Shown in pieces: positions 17,369 through 26,301 of a DNA stretch of 64,000 nt. The notes under the pieces were generated by a model. The model was not told the DNA's origin. It saw only the letters and a list, made by a program, of their open reading frames with translations, and made no database searches. Each line of letters begins with the position of its first letter. Within the stretch, counting starts at the first letter, position 1. The stretch is from Acinetobacter lwoffii. GTDB lineage: Bacteria > Pseudomonadota > Gammaproteobacteria > Pseudomonadales > Moraxellaceae. The translations under genes and the position numbers were made by a program. The stretch spans positions 2,914,001 through 2,978,000 of the forward strand of contig NZ_CP072549.1 in assembly GCF_019343495.1 (NCBI RefSeq), in the 5' to 3' direction.

Positions 17369-18252
17369 GTTGCTGTAAAACCAAAGGGAATATGACGGCC
17401 TTGCAGACCACCAGTATGAATCACCAACAGTTTTGATCCAGCCGGAAAATAATTTTTCTCGATTAGATCAAAAATCCCCATCAGCATTTTAGCCGTGTAG
17501 ATCTGCTCCAGTGGAATTGCAAATTCGGCTTCAAAATCCCGGATAAACTGTACCAAGGCTGCACTAGTTTTGGCATAGCCACCACAGCAATAATCATCGA
17601 GAATGTTCCAGTTGGTTTTATTCATTAGTTGGGCGACTTCATCTTTTAAAAATGAACCTTTCAGTGCGGAAAATCCTAAGATCTGTTGATGCGCGTGACT
17701 GGCTTCGATCAATCCGCTGATGGTGCCACCGGTGCCTACTGCACAACAAATCACATCAAATTGCGCATCGCTATCTTTTAATATTTCCTGACACCCTTGA
17801 ATCGCCAAAGCATTGGTTCCACCTTCAGGAATCACATAATGTTCAGGAAATTGTCGAGCGAGTTCGGCCAAATACTCAGGCTGTTGCTTGCGCCGATATT
17901 CATCACGACTGACGAAATGCAACTGCATCCCGAATTCTTGGGCGGTGGCTAATGTTGGATTCAATGGTCGATCAGCCAGTTCTTCACCCCGAATCACTCC
18001 AACACTCTGAAAACCAAACTGCTGTGCGGCAAATGCAGTAGCAGCAATATGATTGGAATAAGCACCTCCAAAACTCAGAATATGCTGATAACCCTGTCTT
18101 TTGGCTTCAAGAAAATTATATTTCAGTTTAAAAAACTTGTTGCCCGAAATTTGCGGATGCACCAGATCCAGACGACGTATTGTTAAAGTAATATCGTGAA
18201 AATTAATCTGTTGATCTGGAATATTTTGAGCAATTTTTTCAAACATAGACAT
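17365..18252 (-). CDS. PLP-dependent enzyme of the D-cysteine desulfhydrase/ACC deaminase family
   Basis: A 295-residue fold-type II PLP enzyme. SGNKFFKLKYN carries the Schiff-base lysine, GGAYSNHIAATA the cofactor phosphate region, and AVGTGGTISGL the glycine loop. EGGTNALAIQGCQEI is typical of D-cysteine desulfhydrase-like proteins. The family converts D-cysteine to pyruvate, ammonia and sulfide, or deaminates 1-aminocyclopropane-1-carboxylate; the sequence alone does not decide between them. It is convergent with and overlaps the DUF4870-like gene. Confidence 0.85.
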   Translation of the reverse strand: MSMFEKIAQNIPDQQINFHDITLTIRRLDLVHPQISGNKFFKLKYNFLEAKRQGYQHILSFGGAYSNHIAATAFAAQQFGFQSVGVIRGEELADRPLNPTLATAQEFGMQLHFVSRDEYRRKQQPEYLAELARQFPEHYVIPEGGTNALAIQGCQEILKDSDAQFDVICCAVGTGGTISGLIEASHAHQQILGFSALKGSFLKDEVAQLMNKTNWNILDDYCCGGYAKTSAALVQFIRDFEAEFAIPLEQIYTAKMLMGIFDLIEKNYFPAGSKLLVIHTGGLQGRHIPFGFTAT

Positions 18253-18426
18253 TAAGATAGTAGGTTATTAAAACATTATAGCGGAAGTGCTAAAAATCAG
18301 AGCTTTTCAATAAGCCATTATTCGCTGAGAGCTATGGAGTTGGTTGTAGATTGTCACAAATATTCTGCTGATAATTTAAATAACAATGCTAATCTAAACA
18401 GAGGAAACCCTGAGGAGGGTAGAATA

Positions 18427-18609
18427 ATGAAAATATTATCCTATGCTGTGTGGGTCGGCATGCTGCTCAGTCTGTCGGGCTGTGATGATGCGATGAATAA
18501 ACCTAAAACAGAAACCCGCACCATGATTATTGGTGGCGTACCTGTACATGAGCAGGATTATCAACTGCTAGACAAGCATTTAAGTGCTCAGGATCAGTTA
18601 AAACCTTAA
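18427..18609 (+). CDS. small lipoprotein, 60 residues
   Basis: The ATG at 18427 follows a strong GAGGAGGG ribosome site. The N-terminus is a lipoprotein signal, MKILSYAVWVGMLLSLSGC, with lipobox LSGC. The mature part is about 40 residues, polar, with a possible beta-strand (TRTMIIGGVPV) and an acidic helix (DYQLLDKHL). The open frame extends to 18334, but the ribosome site and signal fix the start. I know no function for it. Confidence 0.65.
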   Translation: MKILSYAVWVGMLLSLSGCDDAMNKPKTETRTMIIGGVPVHEQDYQLLDKHLSAQDQLKP

Positions 18610-18712
18610 GTAATTGCCATAGTTAAAATTCATGATAAATCCAGAAATTTTTACAGCAAATCGTCAGGTTTTTGCTTAAAATAGCCCTTCAATTTTTAAG
18701 TCAGGTTATTTC

Positions 18713-19336
18713 GTGGAATCATTCTGGATTTTAGGTTCGATTGCTTTTGCCCTGATGTTAGGCGCAATGAGTCCCGGGCCAACTTCTATTTATGTGGCAA
18801 AAAATTCAATTGCCATTTCACGTAAACATGGTTTATTTACTGCCTTGGGTACTGGTCTCGGTGCAGCGATTTTTGGTCTGCTGGCGGTTCTCGGTTTGCA
18901 GGCATTTTTACTGGCTGTACCCTCAGCGTACCTGGCCTTAAAACTTTGTGGTGGTTTATATTTACTTTGGTTGGCGTTTAAAATCATTAAACATGCCAAA
19001 GATCCGATCGAAGCGGATACAACCATTAGCAAACAGATGTCTTTACGCCGTGCTTTTACCACTGGTTTAATCACACAGTTGTCCAATCCCAAAATTGCGA
19101 TTGTGCTGGCCAGTATTTTTACCGCGTTATTGCCCAAAGAAATTCCAACGTATTTTTATTTTGTTTTGCCTGTCTTATGTTTCTTTATTGATGCAGGCTG
19201 GTGTTCACTAGTCGCAGTTGCATTATCTGCGGAAAAGCCACGTCGTGTTTATTTGAAGTTTAAGGCTTTGTTTGACCGCGCAGCAGGCGCAGTTATGACG
19301 GTACTTGGCTTAAAATTAATTTTTGGTATGAAGTAA
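18713..19336 (+). CDS. LysE-family amino acid exporter
   Basis: A 207-residue inner-membrane protein with about six helices. The LysE/RhtB signature AMSPGPTSIYVAKNSI lies near residue 20, and SNPKIAIVLASIF is the second conserved block. The start is GTG. Proteins of this family export amino acids such as lysine, threonine or homoserine lactone; the substrate here is not predictable. A second, only distantly similar family member is at 28890. Confidence 0.88.
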   Translation: MESFWILGSIAFALMLGAMSPGPTSIYVAKNSIAISRKHGLFTALGTGLGAAIFGLLAVLGLQAFLLAVPSAYLALKLCGGLYLLWLAFKIIKHAKDPIEADTTISKQMSLRRAFTTGLITQLSNPKIAIVLASIFTALLPKEIPTYFYFVLPVLCFFIDAGWCSLVAVALSAEKPRRVYLKFKALFDRAAGAVMTVLGLKLIFGMK

Positions 19337-19366
19337 TTACTTCATCTAGATGCTCTGCTTATAAAT

Positions 19367-19398
19367 AAAAAAAGCCCCTAGTCGTAGAGGCTTTTTTT
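19367..19398 (+). terminator. Bidirectional terminator between lysE-like gene and amt
   Basis: A-run, stem AAGCCCCTA/TAGAGGCTT with one mismatch and a GTCG loop, then seven T. The two flanking genes converge on it. Confidence 0.8.
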
Positions 19399-19405
19399 AT
19401 GTCTA

Positions 19406-20593
19406 TTAAAAAGTATTTTCTTCCGAATTAGCAGAAATACGATGAATCGACAAGTCTGCACCATTGAACTCTTCTTCCTCAGTCAGGCGAATACCCATCA
19501 AAACCTTAAGCAGGCCATACACCAAAAAACCACCCGCCAAAGCAATGACAATCGCCAGCACTGTACCTATGAGTTGTGAAATTAAAGACACTCCTCCCAT
19601 TCCTCCGAGCCATTGCTGACCGAAGATACCCACAGCTAATCCACCAAAAGCACCACAAACACCATGTAAAGGCCAGACTCCCAATACATCATCCACTCTA
19701 AGTTTATTTTGGGTATAGGTAAAAAGTTTCACAAAAATAATACCGGCGCTGATCCCGATAAAAAAAGCACCCAAGGGATGAACAACATCTGATCCAGCAC
19801 AAATCGCCACCAGACCTGCTAAGGGACCATTATGCAGGAAGCCCGGGTCATCTTTCCCCGCAACTTTGGCTGCTATTGTTCCACCGATCATGGCCATCAA
19901 AGAGTTAATGGCGACCAGTCCAGAAATGGCATCCAGCCGCTGCGCGCTCATGACATTGAAGCCGAACCATCCCACAATCAGAATCCATGAACCCAAAGCC
20001 AAAAAAGGAATTGATGAAGGAGGATGCGCGGTGATCCGGCCATCATTTTTGTAACGGCCATGACGCGCACCAAGTAGGATTATTGCGGCAAGTGCCATCC
20101 AGCCGCCCATTGCATGAACGACAACTGAGCCGGCAAAATCATGAAAACTTGCACCAAATGCATGGGTCAGCCAATCCTGAAAACCAAGGTTGCCATTCCA
20201 GATCATACCCTCAAAAAACGGATAGATCAGCGCAACCAGAAATAATGTCGCTAAAGCCTGTGAACGCATTTTGGCACGCTCTGCAATCCCTCCAGAGATA
20301 ATCGCTGGAATTGCTGCAGCAAAAGTCAACAGGAAAAAACAGCGCATCAGATTGTAGCCATGATCGGCAGACAAGGTTGCAGCATCATGGAAAAAGTGCT
20401 GACCGTAGGCAATATAGTAGCCCACTAAAAAATAGGCGATGGCGGAGATGGCAAAGTCGGTTAGAATTTTACTTAGGGCATTGACCTGGTTTTTATGTCG
20501 AACTGTTCCAAGCTCTAAAAAAGCAAATCCAGCATGCATGGCAAGCACTAGAACTGCACCGAGAAGAAGAAATAATAAGTCTATATTTTGCAT
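19406..20593 (-). CDS. amt: ammonium transporter (Amt/AmtB family)
   Basis: About 395 residues with 11 hydrophobic helices, the normal size of Amt proteins without a signal peptide. Both pore histidine segments are present: VVVHAMGGWMALAA and WPLHGVCGAFGGLAVG. The family block GFAFLELGTVRHKNQVN is near the N-terminus. The open frame reaches 20623, but the ATG at 20593 gives the usual short N-terminus. There is no glnK next to it, unlike the common glnK-amtB pair, so its PII partner must be elsewhere. Confidence 0.92.
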   Translation of the reverse strand: MQNIDLLFLLLGAVLVLAMHAGFAFLELGTVRHKNQVNALSKILTDFAISAIAYFLVGYYIAYGQHFFHDAATLSADHGYNLMRCFFLLTFAAAIPAIISGGIAERAKMRSQALATLFLVALIYPFFEGMIWNGNLGFQDWLTHAFGASFHDFAGSVVVHAMGGWMALAAIILLGARHGRYKNDGRITAHPPSSIPFLALGSWILIVGWFGFNVMSAQRLDAISGLVAINSLMAMIGGTIAAKVAGKDDPGFLHNGPLAGLVAICAGSDVVHPLGAFFIGISAGIIFVKLFTYTQNKLRVDDVLGVWPLHGVCGAFGGLAVGIFGQQWLGGMGGVSLISQLIGTVLAIVIALAGGFLVYGLLKVLMGIRLTEEEEFNGADLSIHRISANSEENTF

Positions 20594-20623
20594 GGTGCGT
20601 TCCAATTTAGTGCGCGGGATCAC

Positions 20624-21041
20624 AAAAGAAAATCAGTATATAGAGGCAAATTGATTGTAGAAGAGGGCTAAGCAAGGGAAATTTTGATGAAGAATTTCTT
20701 GAAATTGATAAGACTCGATATAAAGCACGTTACTATTTTTTTGCACCAAACTAAGACATGGCGAGAGTTCATAAAATTCAGATTTATATTATATTTTTAG
20801 GTGTTTATATTTATCGTAAGAAAAACGGTGCTAAAAAAGCATGCTAAAGGTGCACGTAAAAAGTAAAAGATTTTTAAGAAAAAATTTAAAAATAAACGAA
20901 ACTATTGCTTTTAAATTTCAAAGCGTCATTCAAGTTTTAAATTTACCAAGTCATAGGGAATCTGGCTGAAGGATATTTAAAATAAATGAAACCCTAAAAA
21001 ATTAGGGTTTCATGCTTAGATAAAATTATTGAAGTATTCAA
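20624..21041 (+). other. AT-rich intergenic region, no supported gene
   Basis: About 400 bases between the start of amt (which reads away) and the end of the MBL-fold gene. I see the terminator at 20986-21013 and probably the amt promoter near 20640-20740. A 29-codon frame from the ATG at 20757 lacks a ribosome site and is not supported. Confidence 0.5.
20986..21013 (-). terminator. Terminator after the MBL-fold hydrolase gene
   Basis: A 12-bp perfect stem ATGAAACCCTAA/TTAGGGTTTCAT with an A4 tetraloop; the minus-strand reading continues into T-rich sequence. Confidence 0.85.
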
Positions 21042-22022
21042 TTAATCTTTAAAATGTACCGGAATCCATTGATAGCTTTTATTGTCTTTAGAATAAATAT
21101 GTCCAATCCCCGGAAATGGCAAATGTGGTGCTGCTACCGTCTGACCATTTTTCGCATATTCAGCAAAATATTTTAAGCGGGTTTCGATCGCCTTTTTCGG
21201 ATCGACATCAAAGTCAACGCCGGTCTGTGGGCGATCAAACTGCAGCGTATGTGAATGCACAATATCTCCAATAAACACCATCTGCTGACCTTGTGATTTT
21301 AAGCTAAAACCAAAATGCCCCGGTGTATGTCCAGCCGAACTGATGACATCGAAAGCATGGATTTTATCGCCAGTTTTAAAGGTTTTGAGCTGATTCTTGA
21401 CCTGATAGGGGGCAATGGCTTTCTTGATTTTATCGACTGTGCCCAAAAAACCTGCCTGCTTGGCTTTTGGTAATTTGTCTGCTGTTTTAGAATTCATCCA
21501 GAAATCCAGTTCAGTTTGAGACACATAAATATTGGCATTGGGAAAATTGGCCACGCCATTATTGCTGATGCCGCATACATGGTCAGGATGCAAATGCGTG
21601 AGCAGGATGGCATTGACCTGTTCAGGTTTATGCCCTGAAGCCTGTAAATTGGAATACACTGAACCTAGGTGTGGACCATTACAGCTTGAAGTTCCGCTAT
21701 CGACCAGAACCAGTTCTTTGGCTGTATTGACCAGAAAGGCATTCACGGATGTCTGGATGCCTTTGGCCTGATCGACGTAGTATTTTTTCAAGATCTGATC
21801 GGCTTGGGCTGCTGGAATATCTTTAAATAAGGCTTTGGACAGATAATTGCTACCATCCAGCAGGGCAGTAATCTGGTAATCTCCGAAGTTATACTGATAA
21901 TACCCCGGAACCTGTTTTTGTTGTTGGGTGCTAGAAACGGTTTGTGCATGTGTTTGAGAGATACCCGTCATTGAACCTAAAGCAAGCAGTGACATGACGA
22001 GAGAAGATGTGAAGTATTTCAT
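21042..22022 (-). CDS. exported metallo-beta-lactamase-fold hydrolase
   Basis: About 326 residues. The N-terminus is a signal peptide (MKYFTSSLVMSLLALGSMTG, then ISQTHA before cleavage). The zinc-binding motif THLHPDHVCG is present, with later metal ligands GHTPGHFGF and FIGDIVHSHTL. It belongs to the lactonase/glyoxalase-like MBL group, so it could hydrolyse a lactone, ester or thioester in the periplasm; it is not a recognisable beta-lactamase. The frame reaches 22076, but the signal peptide fixes the start at 22022. Single-gene unit with its own terminator. Confidence 0.87.
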   Translation of the reverse strand: MKYFTSSLVMSLLALGSMTGISQTHAQTVSSTQQQKQVPGYYQYNFGDYQITALLDGSNYLSKALFKDIPAAQADQILKKYYVDQAKGIQTSVNAFLVNTAKELVLVDSGTSSCNGPHLGSVYSNLQASGHKPEQVNAILLTHLHPDHVCGISNNGVANFPNANIYVSQTELDFWMNSKTADKLPKAKQAGFLGTVDKIKKAIAPYQVKNQLKTFKTGDKIHAFDVISSAGHTPGHFGFSLKSQGQQMVFIGDIVHSHTLQFDRPQTGVDFDVDPKKAIETRLKYFAEYAKNGQTVAAPHLPFPGIGHIYSKDNKSYQWIPVHFKD

Positions 22023-22290
22023 GGCTATTCTTATGTAATTAAAGTCAATTCTATGTATTAGCACGGATGCCAGCAAAAAAGAATATGAATATATTTACCA
22101 TTTTTTTAAATAGCAATGCCGATTTGGCATCTGTACTAAAAATTAAGTCTGAATCTGTATATTGATTTTTTGAAAGTAAAGAATTTATTTTTGATGAAAA
22201 TATTATTATAAATAAAATGCTTAGATACATTTCACTTTTTATGAAAAGCTCGTTAACATGGGGTATTACGAACAAGCTTTGGGTGTCGCG

Positions 22291-22407
22291 ATGAGTTTTT
22301 GGAAAAGAAAAAACAATGCCAGCTTTGTATTTTTCATTATTACCTTATATTCACTACTGGGTTTTGGACTGGGCTATGTGATTTGGGAATTTGTGTTGCA
22401 AGGCTAA
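22291..22407 (+). CDS. small single-span membrane protein, 38 residues
   Basis: MSFWKRKNNASF followed by one transmembrane helix (VFFIITLYSLLGFGLGYVIW) and a short tail. The positively charged N-terminus suggests N-in orientation. An in-frame ATG at 22258 would add 11 residues, but GGGTG just before 22291 fits better as a ribosome site. A perfect terminator follows at once, which supports a real short transcription unit. No family recognised. Confidence 0.5.
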   Translation: MSFWKRKNNASFVFFIITLYSLLGFGLGYVIWEFVLQG

Positions 22408-22420
22408 GTGACCCAGCTAT

Positions 22421-22450
22421 AAAAAAGCCTCTAGAGATAGAGGCTTTTTT
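22421..22450 (+). terminator. Terminator after the 38-residue protein gene
   Basis: A 13-bp perfect stem AAAAAAGCCTCTA/TAGAGGCTTTTTT with a GAGA tetraloop. Confidence 0.9.
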
Positions 22451-22498
22451 GATGGATTATTTCGAAGAAAATAGATAATTACTTAATGAGAGCATTGT

Positions 22499-23563
22499 AT
22501 GAGCGAACCAGAGCACTCAGGAAAACCTCTAGCTTATTTAGATCAAAATATTCTAGACTTATTTAGTGAATATAAAGAAAAGCCATTGCTTAGTAGAGAT
22601 TCAGATTTTTTTAGATATTTAAAAGAAGAAGTACAAGCTGTTTATTCACCCATTACTTTAGAAGAAATTTACAGATCAGTAATAAAGGGGAAAAGCAGTA
22701 AATATTGTGTCGAGTTTTTAGATATCTTAAGGGAGTTAAATGCACACTATATCGCCTTAACTACTAATGAGCATGGGACTTTAACAAATACTATTTTTAG
22801 ATCCTGGGATGATCCACTAGTTCATTTTAATAATTATATTGAAAATAATTTTTTAAACAAAATGATTAATCCATCAACTAAGAATTTATTTGCTTTATAT
22901 GGTGGTGTAAAGGATTTTAAAACTTTTGAATACAAACAAATTGAAGCTTTTGATAATTTATTACTATTTTTAGAAAAATCTTTAAGTGATCTTAAGAACA
23001 GTACATACAAAGATGACTATCTTTTATCAGAAATAGAAAAATTTAAAGTTAAAATCCCGAACCTAATGAATCAGCGAGATAAATATAAATCATATATTCA
23101 GAGATCGGTAAGGCATTTAGAAGAGTCTAATAAAGAAAAATCACCTCATAAATCTTTACGAGAATCATTGAATATCAATCATGATAACTTACAAAAAATT
23201 AAATTACCAAATGCTTTAAATCAAATATGGAAATTACTTCAAGAAAACAATCCTGAATTGGAAAATAATGAGTTAGATGACTTCTTTCAATTGAAAAATT
23301 TAATTGGTTCAGAGCAGGAATACTATATTTTTCAAAAAGTAAATCAAATTTATACTATATTAAATCTGATCGGTTATTATCAAGATGAAGGATTACATAA
23401 AGAAAAGCGTTCTATTGCATCATTCAGTGACATGTCACATGCATCTTATGGTTGTTTTTGTGAATATCTAATCACTCGTGATGAAGCCTTTGCGCAAAAA
23501 ACTAATGTTGCATATGAGTATTTAAATATTGCAACTCAAGTTTTTTGGCTCAAATTAAAATGA
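22499..23563 (+). CDS. hypothetical protein with PIN-nuclease-like residue pattern
   Basis: A 354-residue soluble protein that I do not recognise as a named family. The ends resemble a PIN ribonuclease: an N-terminal strand with Asp (AYLDQNILDLF, D15), Glu in SPITLEEI (E55/E56), Asp in SFSDMSHASYG (D311), and YLITRDEAFAQK (D328) near the C-terminus, as in the LVTRDxxF of PIN proteins. A helical, Lys/Asn-rich insert of some 200 residues lies between. The gene is clearly richer in AT than its neighbours and uses many AAA, AAT and TTA codons, suggesting transfer. There is no adjacent antitoxin gene. RNase activity, perhaps in defence or RNA decay, is inference only. Confidence 0.7.
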   Translation: MSEPEHSGKPLAYLDQNILDLFSEYKEKPLLSRDSDFFRYLKEEVQAVYSPITLEEIYRSVIKGKSSKYCVEFLDILRELNAHYIALTTNEHGTLTNTIFRSWDDPLVHFNNYIENNFLNKMINPSTKNLFALYGGVKDFKTFEYKQIEAFDNLLLFLEKSLSDLKNSTYKDDYLLSEIEKFKVKIPNLMNQRDKYKSYIQRSVRHLEESNKEKSPHKSLRESLNINHDNLQKIKLPNALNQIWKLLQENNPELENNELDDFFQLKNLIGSEQEYYIFQKVNQIYTILNLIGYYQDEGLHKEKRSIASFSDMSHASYGCFCEYLITRDEAFAQKTNVAYEYLNIATQVFWLKLK

Positions 23564-23654
23564 TTTCAAACTAAAAATAGTGTTAAGCCAATACTTTATT
23601 TAAACATTTGGTCTGTTCGATGTAATAAAAAAGTTGACTTAATGATGGTATTAA

Positions 23655-23873
23655 TTTAGTTGGAGGCGACATGGATGTCGCCGTTCACTTGTGATACATG
23701 GAAGTATCATCAAGTTAACAAAAGATTTTTGTTACTTTTGATCTTTCAAAAGTAAGGCAATAGTTTCTGACCTCTCCCTAACCCTCTCCTATAAGGAGAG
23801 GGAACTACACAAAAATTTATTTAGTAATGAATGCTCCTCCCCCTCTGGGAGAAGGTTGGGATGAGGGAAATAA
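23655..23873. repeat. intergenic cluster of perfect hairpins
   Basis: Four perfect inverted repeats in series: GGCGACAT/ATGTCGCC (23665-23682), TGATAC/GTATCA (23692-23709), TTACTTTTG/CAAAAGTAA (23732-23755) and CCCTCTCCT/AGGAGAGGG (23782-23802). The last is followed by GGGAGAAGGTTGGGATGAGGG (from about 23847), which pairs imperfectly back to CCTCTCCCTAACCCTCTCC at 23771. The CCCTCTCCC...GAGGG module is like short palindromic repeats dispersed in many gammaproteobacterial genomes. It fills the gap between the PIN-like gene and metG and contains no reading frame. Confidence 0.7.
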
Positions 23874-23878
23874 CTAAT

Positions 23879-23910
23879 AAAAAAGCCCCTACATCAGTAG
23901 AGGCTTTCTT
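23879..23910 (-). terminator. Terminator after metG
   Basis: Stem AAAGCCCCTA/TAGAGGCTTT with one mismatch and a CATCAG loop, A-rich on one side and T-rich on the other. Confidence 0.8.
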
Positions 23911-23927
23911 TGCTTAAAATGGAAATC

Positions 23928-25988
23928 TTAAGACACTTTATCACCCGGTTTAGCACCAGATTCAGGTGAAATCACCCAAACACCTTCGCCATTACCCGCT
24001 GCAAGTACCATACCGTTCGAAATACCAAAACGCATCTTACGTGGCGCAAGGTTCGCCACCATCACCACCAGTTTGCCTTTTAAGTCTTCAGGTTGGTAGA
24101 ACTCACGAATACCACTGAACACATTACGTGGCTCAGCTTCACCAACGTTTAAAGTGAGTTGAAGCAGTTTGTCAGAACCTTCAACCGTAGCCGCTTCCAA
24201 AACTTCAGCCACACGCAGGTCAACTTTCATAAAATCATCAATATTAATGATTTCAGCTTCACCGACTTTAGGTTCAGCTTTCTTTTCAATCTTCTTCTCT
24301 TTTTTCTTCTCAGCTTTTGCTGGTTCAGCAGCAGGAGCAGCTAAAGAATCTTTAGATGCATCCACCATGGCAGCAACCGCTTTTGGATCTACACGTTGCA
24401 TTAAGGGTTGGAACAATGCAATTTCATGACCCACTAGAATGGTTTTGCGAGAAGCAAAATCGAAGCTTTCAAGTTGCAAGAAATCTTGAACCTGTTGAGC
24501 TAGTGTCGGCAATACAGGAGCCAAGTAAACTGCCAATTGACGGAACAGGTTGATCCCCACAGAACATACATCATGAACCTGTTGTTCCTGACCTTCTTGC
24601 TTAGCAAGTGCCCAAGGCTTTTTCTCGTCGATGTACTGGTTGGCTTTGTCTGCCAGTGCCATGATTTCACGAATCGCCGCAGAGAATTCACGTGCTTCAT
24701 AAGCTTGAGCAATTGAACTACCGGCATCAATAAAGCTTTGTACCAATTCAGGTTCAGCACATGTCGTGCTTAACTTGTTATCAAATTTGGTGTTAATGAA
24801 TTTTGCACAACGGCTGGCAATATTTACGACTTTACCGACCAAATCTGAATTTACTTTCTGAACGAAATCATCAAGGTTCAGGTCAGAATCTTCAACTTTG
24901 TCAGAAAGTTTCGACGCGAAGTAATAGCGTAGATATTCAGGATTTAAATGCTCTAAATAGGTTTCCGCTTTAATAAATGTGCCGCGAGATTTTGACATCT
25001 TTTGGCCATTGACAGTCAAGAAACCATTCACGAATAAGCCTGATGGCGTGCGGTAGTTTGCACCTTCAAGCATTGCCGGCCAGAACAGGGCATGGAAATA
25101 CACGATGTCTTTACCAATGAAGTGATAGACCTCATTTTCAGAATCTTTTTTCCAGTAGTCATCAAAATTCAATTCAGGACGTTTGGTTTTGATGTAGTTT
25201 TCAAAGCTCGACATATAACCAATCGGCGCATCCACCCAAACATAGAAATATTTGTTTGGCGCATCTGGAATTTCAAAACCGAAGTATGGCGCATCACGTG
25301 AGATGTCCCAGTCATTCAAGCCATTTTCAAACCATTCGTCCAGCTTGTTGGCAATCGATACCGGCAAGCGACCTTCATCACGAGTCCATTTTTGCAGGTA
25401 TTCACCAAAATTTGGCAATTTAAAGAAGTAATGATCAGATGATTTTTCGACTGGAGTTGCGCCACTTAAAGTGGAATGCGGATTCAACAACTCTGTCGCA
25501 TTATAAGTTGCACCGCAGACTTCACATGAGTCGCCGTACTGATCTTCCGCCTTACATTTAGGACAGGTGCCTTTAATGAAACGGTCTGACAGGAACATGC
25601 CTTTTTCAGGATCAAAAAGCTGGGTCACCGGACGAACTGCAATATTGCCCGCATCACGGTTTTTCACATAGATTTCTGACGCACGGGCACGGTTGGTATC
25701 GCTATGTGTAGAATCATAATGATCGAAATGCACACCGAAACCGTCAAAGTCACGAATGTGTTCTTTTTGCACATTGGCAATTTGCGCTTCAGGTGAAATG
25801 CCATTCGCTTCGGCACGTAGCATGATCGCGGTTCCGTGAGCATCATCCGCACAGACATAAGTCACATCATGACCCATCGCACGCATGGCACGTACCCAAA
25901 TATCTGCTTGGATATAGCCAAGTAAGTGACCCATATGAATCGGGCCATTGGCGTAAGGAAGGGCATTGGTGACTAAAATTTTACGCAC
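23928..25988 (-). CDS. metG: methionyl-tRNA synthetase
   Basis: A 686-residue class I synthetase that charges tRNA-Met. It has the HIGH-type motif [11 protein letters not shown], a zinc-binding knuckle [18 protein letters not shown], and the KMSKSRG loop. The C-terminal 110 residues form the OB-fold tRNA-binding domain ([17 protein letters not shown]) that dimerises the longer bacterial enzymes. A low-complexity Ala/Lys/Glu linker joins the two parts. Full length, single gene, core genome. Confidence 0.97.
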   Translation of the reverse strand: MRKILVTNALPYANGPIHMGHLLGYIQADIWVRAMRAMGHDVTYVCADDAHGTAIMLRAEANGISPEAQIANVQKEHIRDFDGFGVHFDHYDSTHSDTNRARASEIYVKNRDAGNIAVRPVTQLFDPEKGMFLSDRFIKGTCPKCKAEDQYGDSCEVCGATYNATELLNPHSTLSGATPVEKSSDHYFFKLPNFGEYLQKWTRDEGRLPVSIANKLDEWFENGLNDWDISRDAPYFGFEIPDAPNKYFYVWVDAPIGYMSSFENYIKTKRPELNFDDYWKKDSENEVYHFIGKDIVYFHALFWPAMLEGANYRTPSGLFVNGFLTVNGQKMSKSRGTFIKAETYLEHLNPEYLRYYFASKLSDKVEDSDLNLDDFVQKVNSDLVGKVVNIASRCAKFINTKFDNKLSTTCAEPELVQSFIDAGSSIAQAYEAREFSAAIREIMALADKANQYIDEKKPWALAKQEGQEQQVHDVCSVGINLFRQLAVYLAPVLPTLAQQVQDFLQLESFDFASRKTILVGHEIALFQPLMQRVDPKAVAAMVDASKDSLAAPAAEPAKAEKKKEKKIEKKAEPKVGEAEIINIDDFMKVDLRVAEVLEAATVEGSDKLLQLTLNVGEAEPRNVFSGIREFYQPEDLKGKLVVMVANLAPRKMRFGISNGMVLAAGNGEGVWVISPESGAKPGDKVS

Positions 25989-26301
25989 GGATTCACTCTC
26001 TCATTCGTATTCATTATGCAATGGGCCATAATTTTACATGATGCCGAGGGGATTACAAAGAAATGCTTTGCTGAAACCCTGCGAATAGATGGACTTGGAC
26101 AGCCCGAATACAAAAGCCTGCATCATCTTTAGCATATAGCTTTTCAATACAGATTTGACTCAGCTCATGCTACATCCTGCAAACAATAGCAACAACTTGT
26201 ACAGGCTTTGTTGCAGTTTGCTTACTTCGCCCGATTCGCGTGATGCTTTGTGCTAAAAAAATGGCTGATTGTTTATATGATATGCCTAAGGAGGGTACCT
26301 C
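25989..26301 (+). other. intergenic region with divergent promoters
   Basis: About 310 bases between metG and the hydrophilin-like gene, which read away from each other. Both promoters must lie here. TATATGATATG at 26274-26284, shortly before the strong ribosome site at 26289, is a possible -10 region for the rightward gene. I see no RNA gene or supported reading frame. Confidence 0.4.

Noticed and set aside
20757..20846. 29-codon hydrophobic frame MARVHKIQIYIIFLGVYIY
   Set aside because: No ribosome site; AT-rich sequence readily gives such frames.
23655..23873. CRISPR array or attachment site
   Set aside because: The hairpins differ from each other and there are no regular spacers, no cas genes and no integrase.
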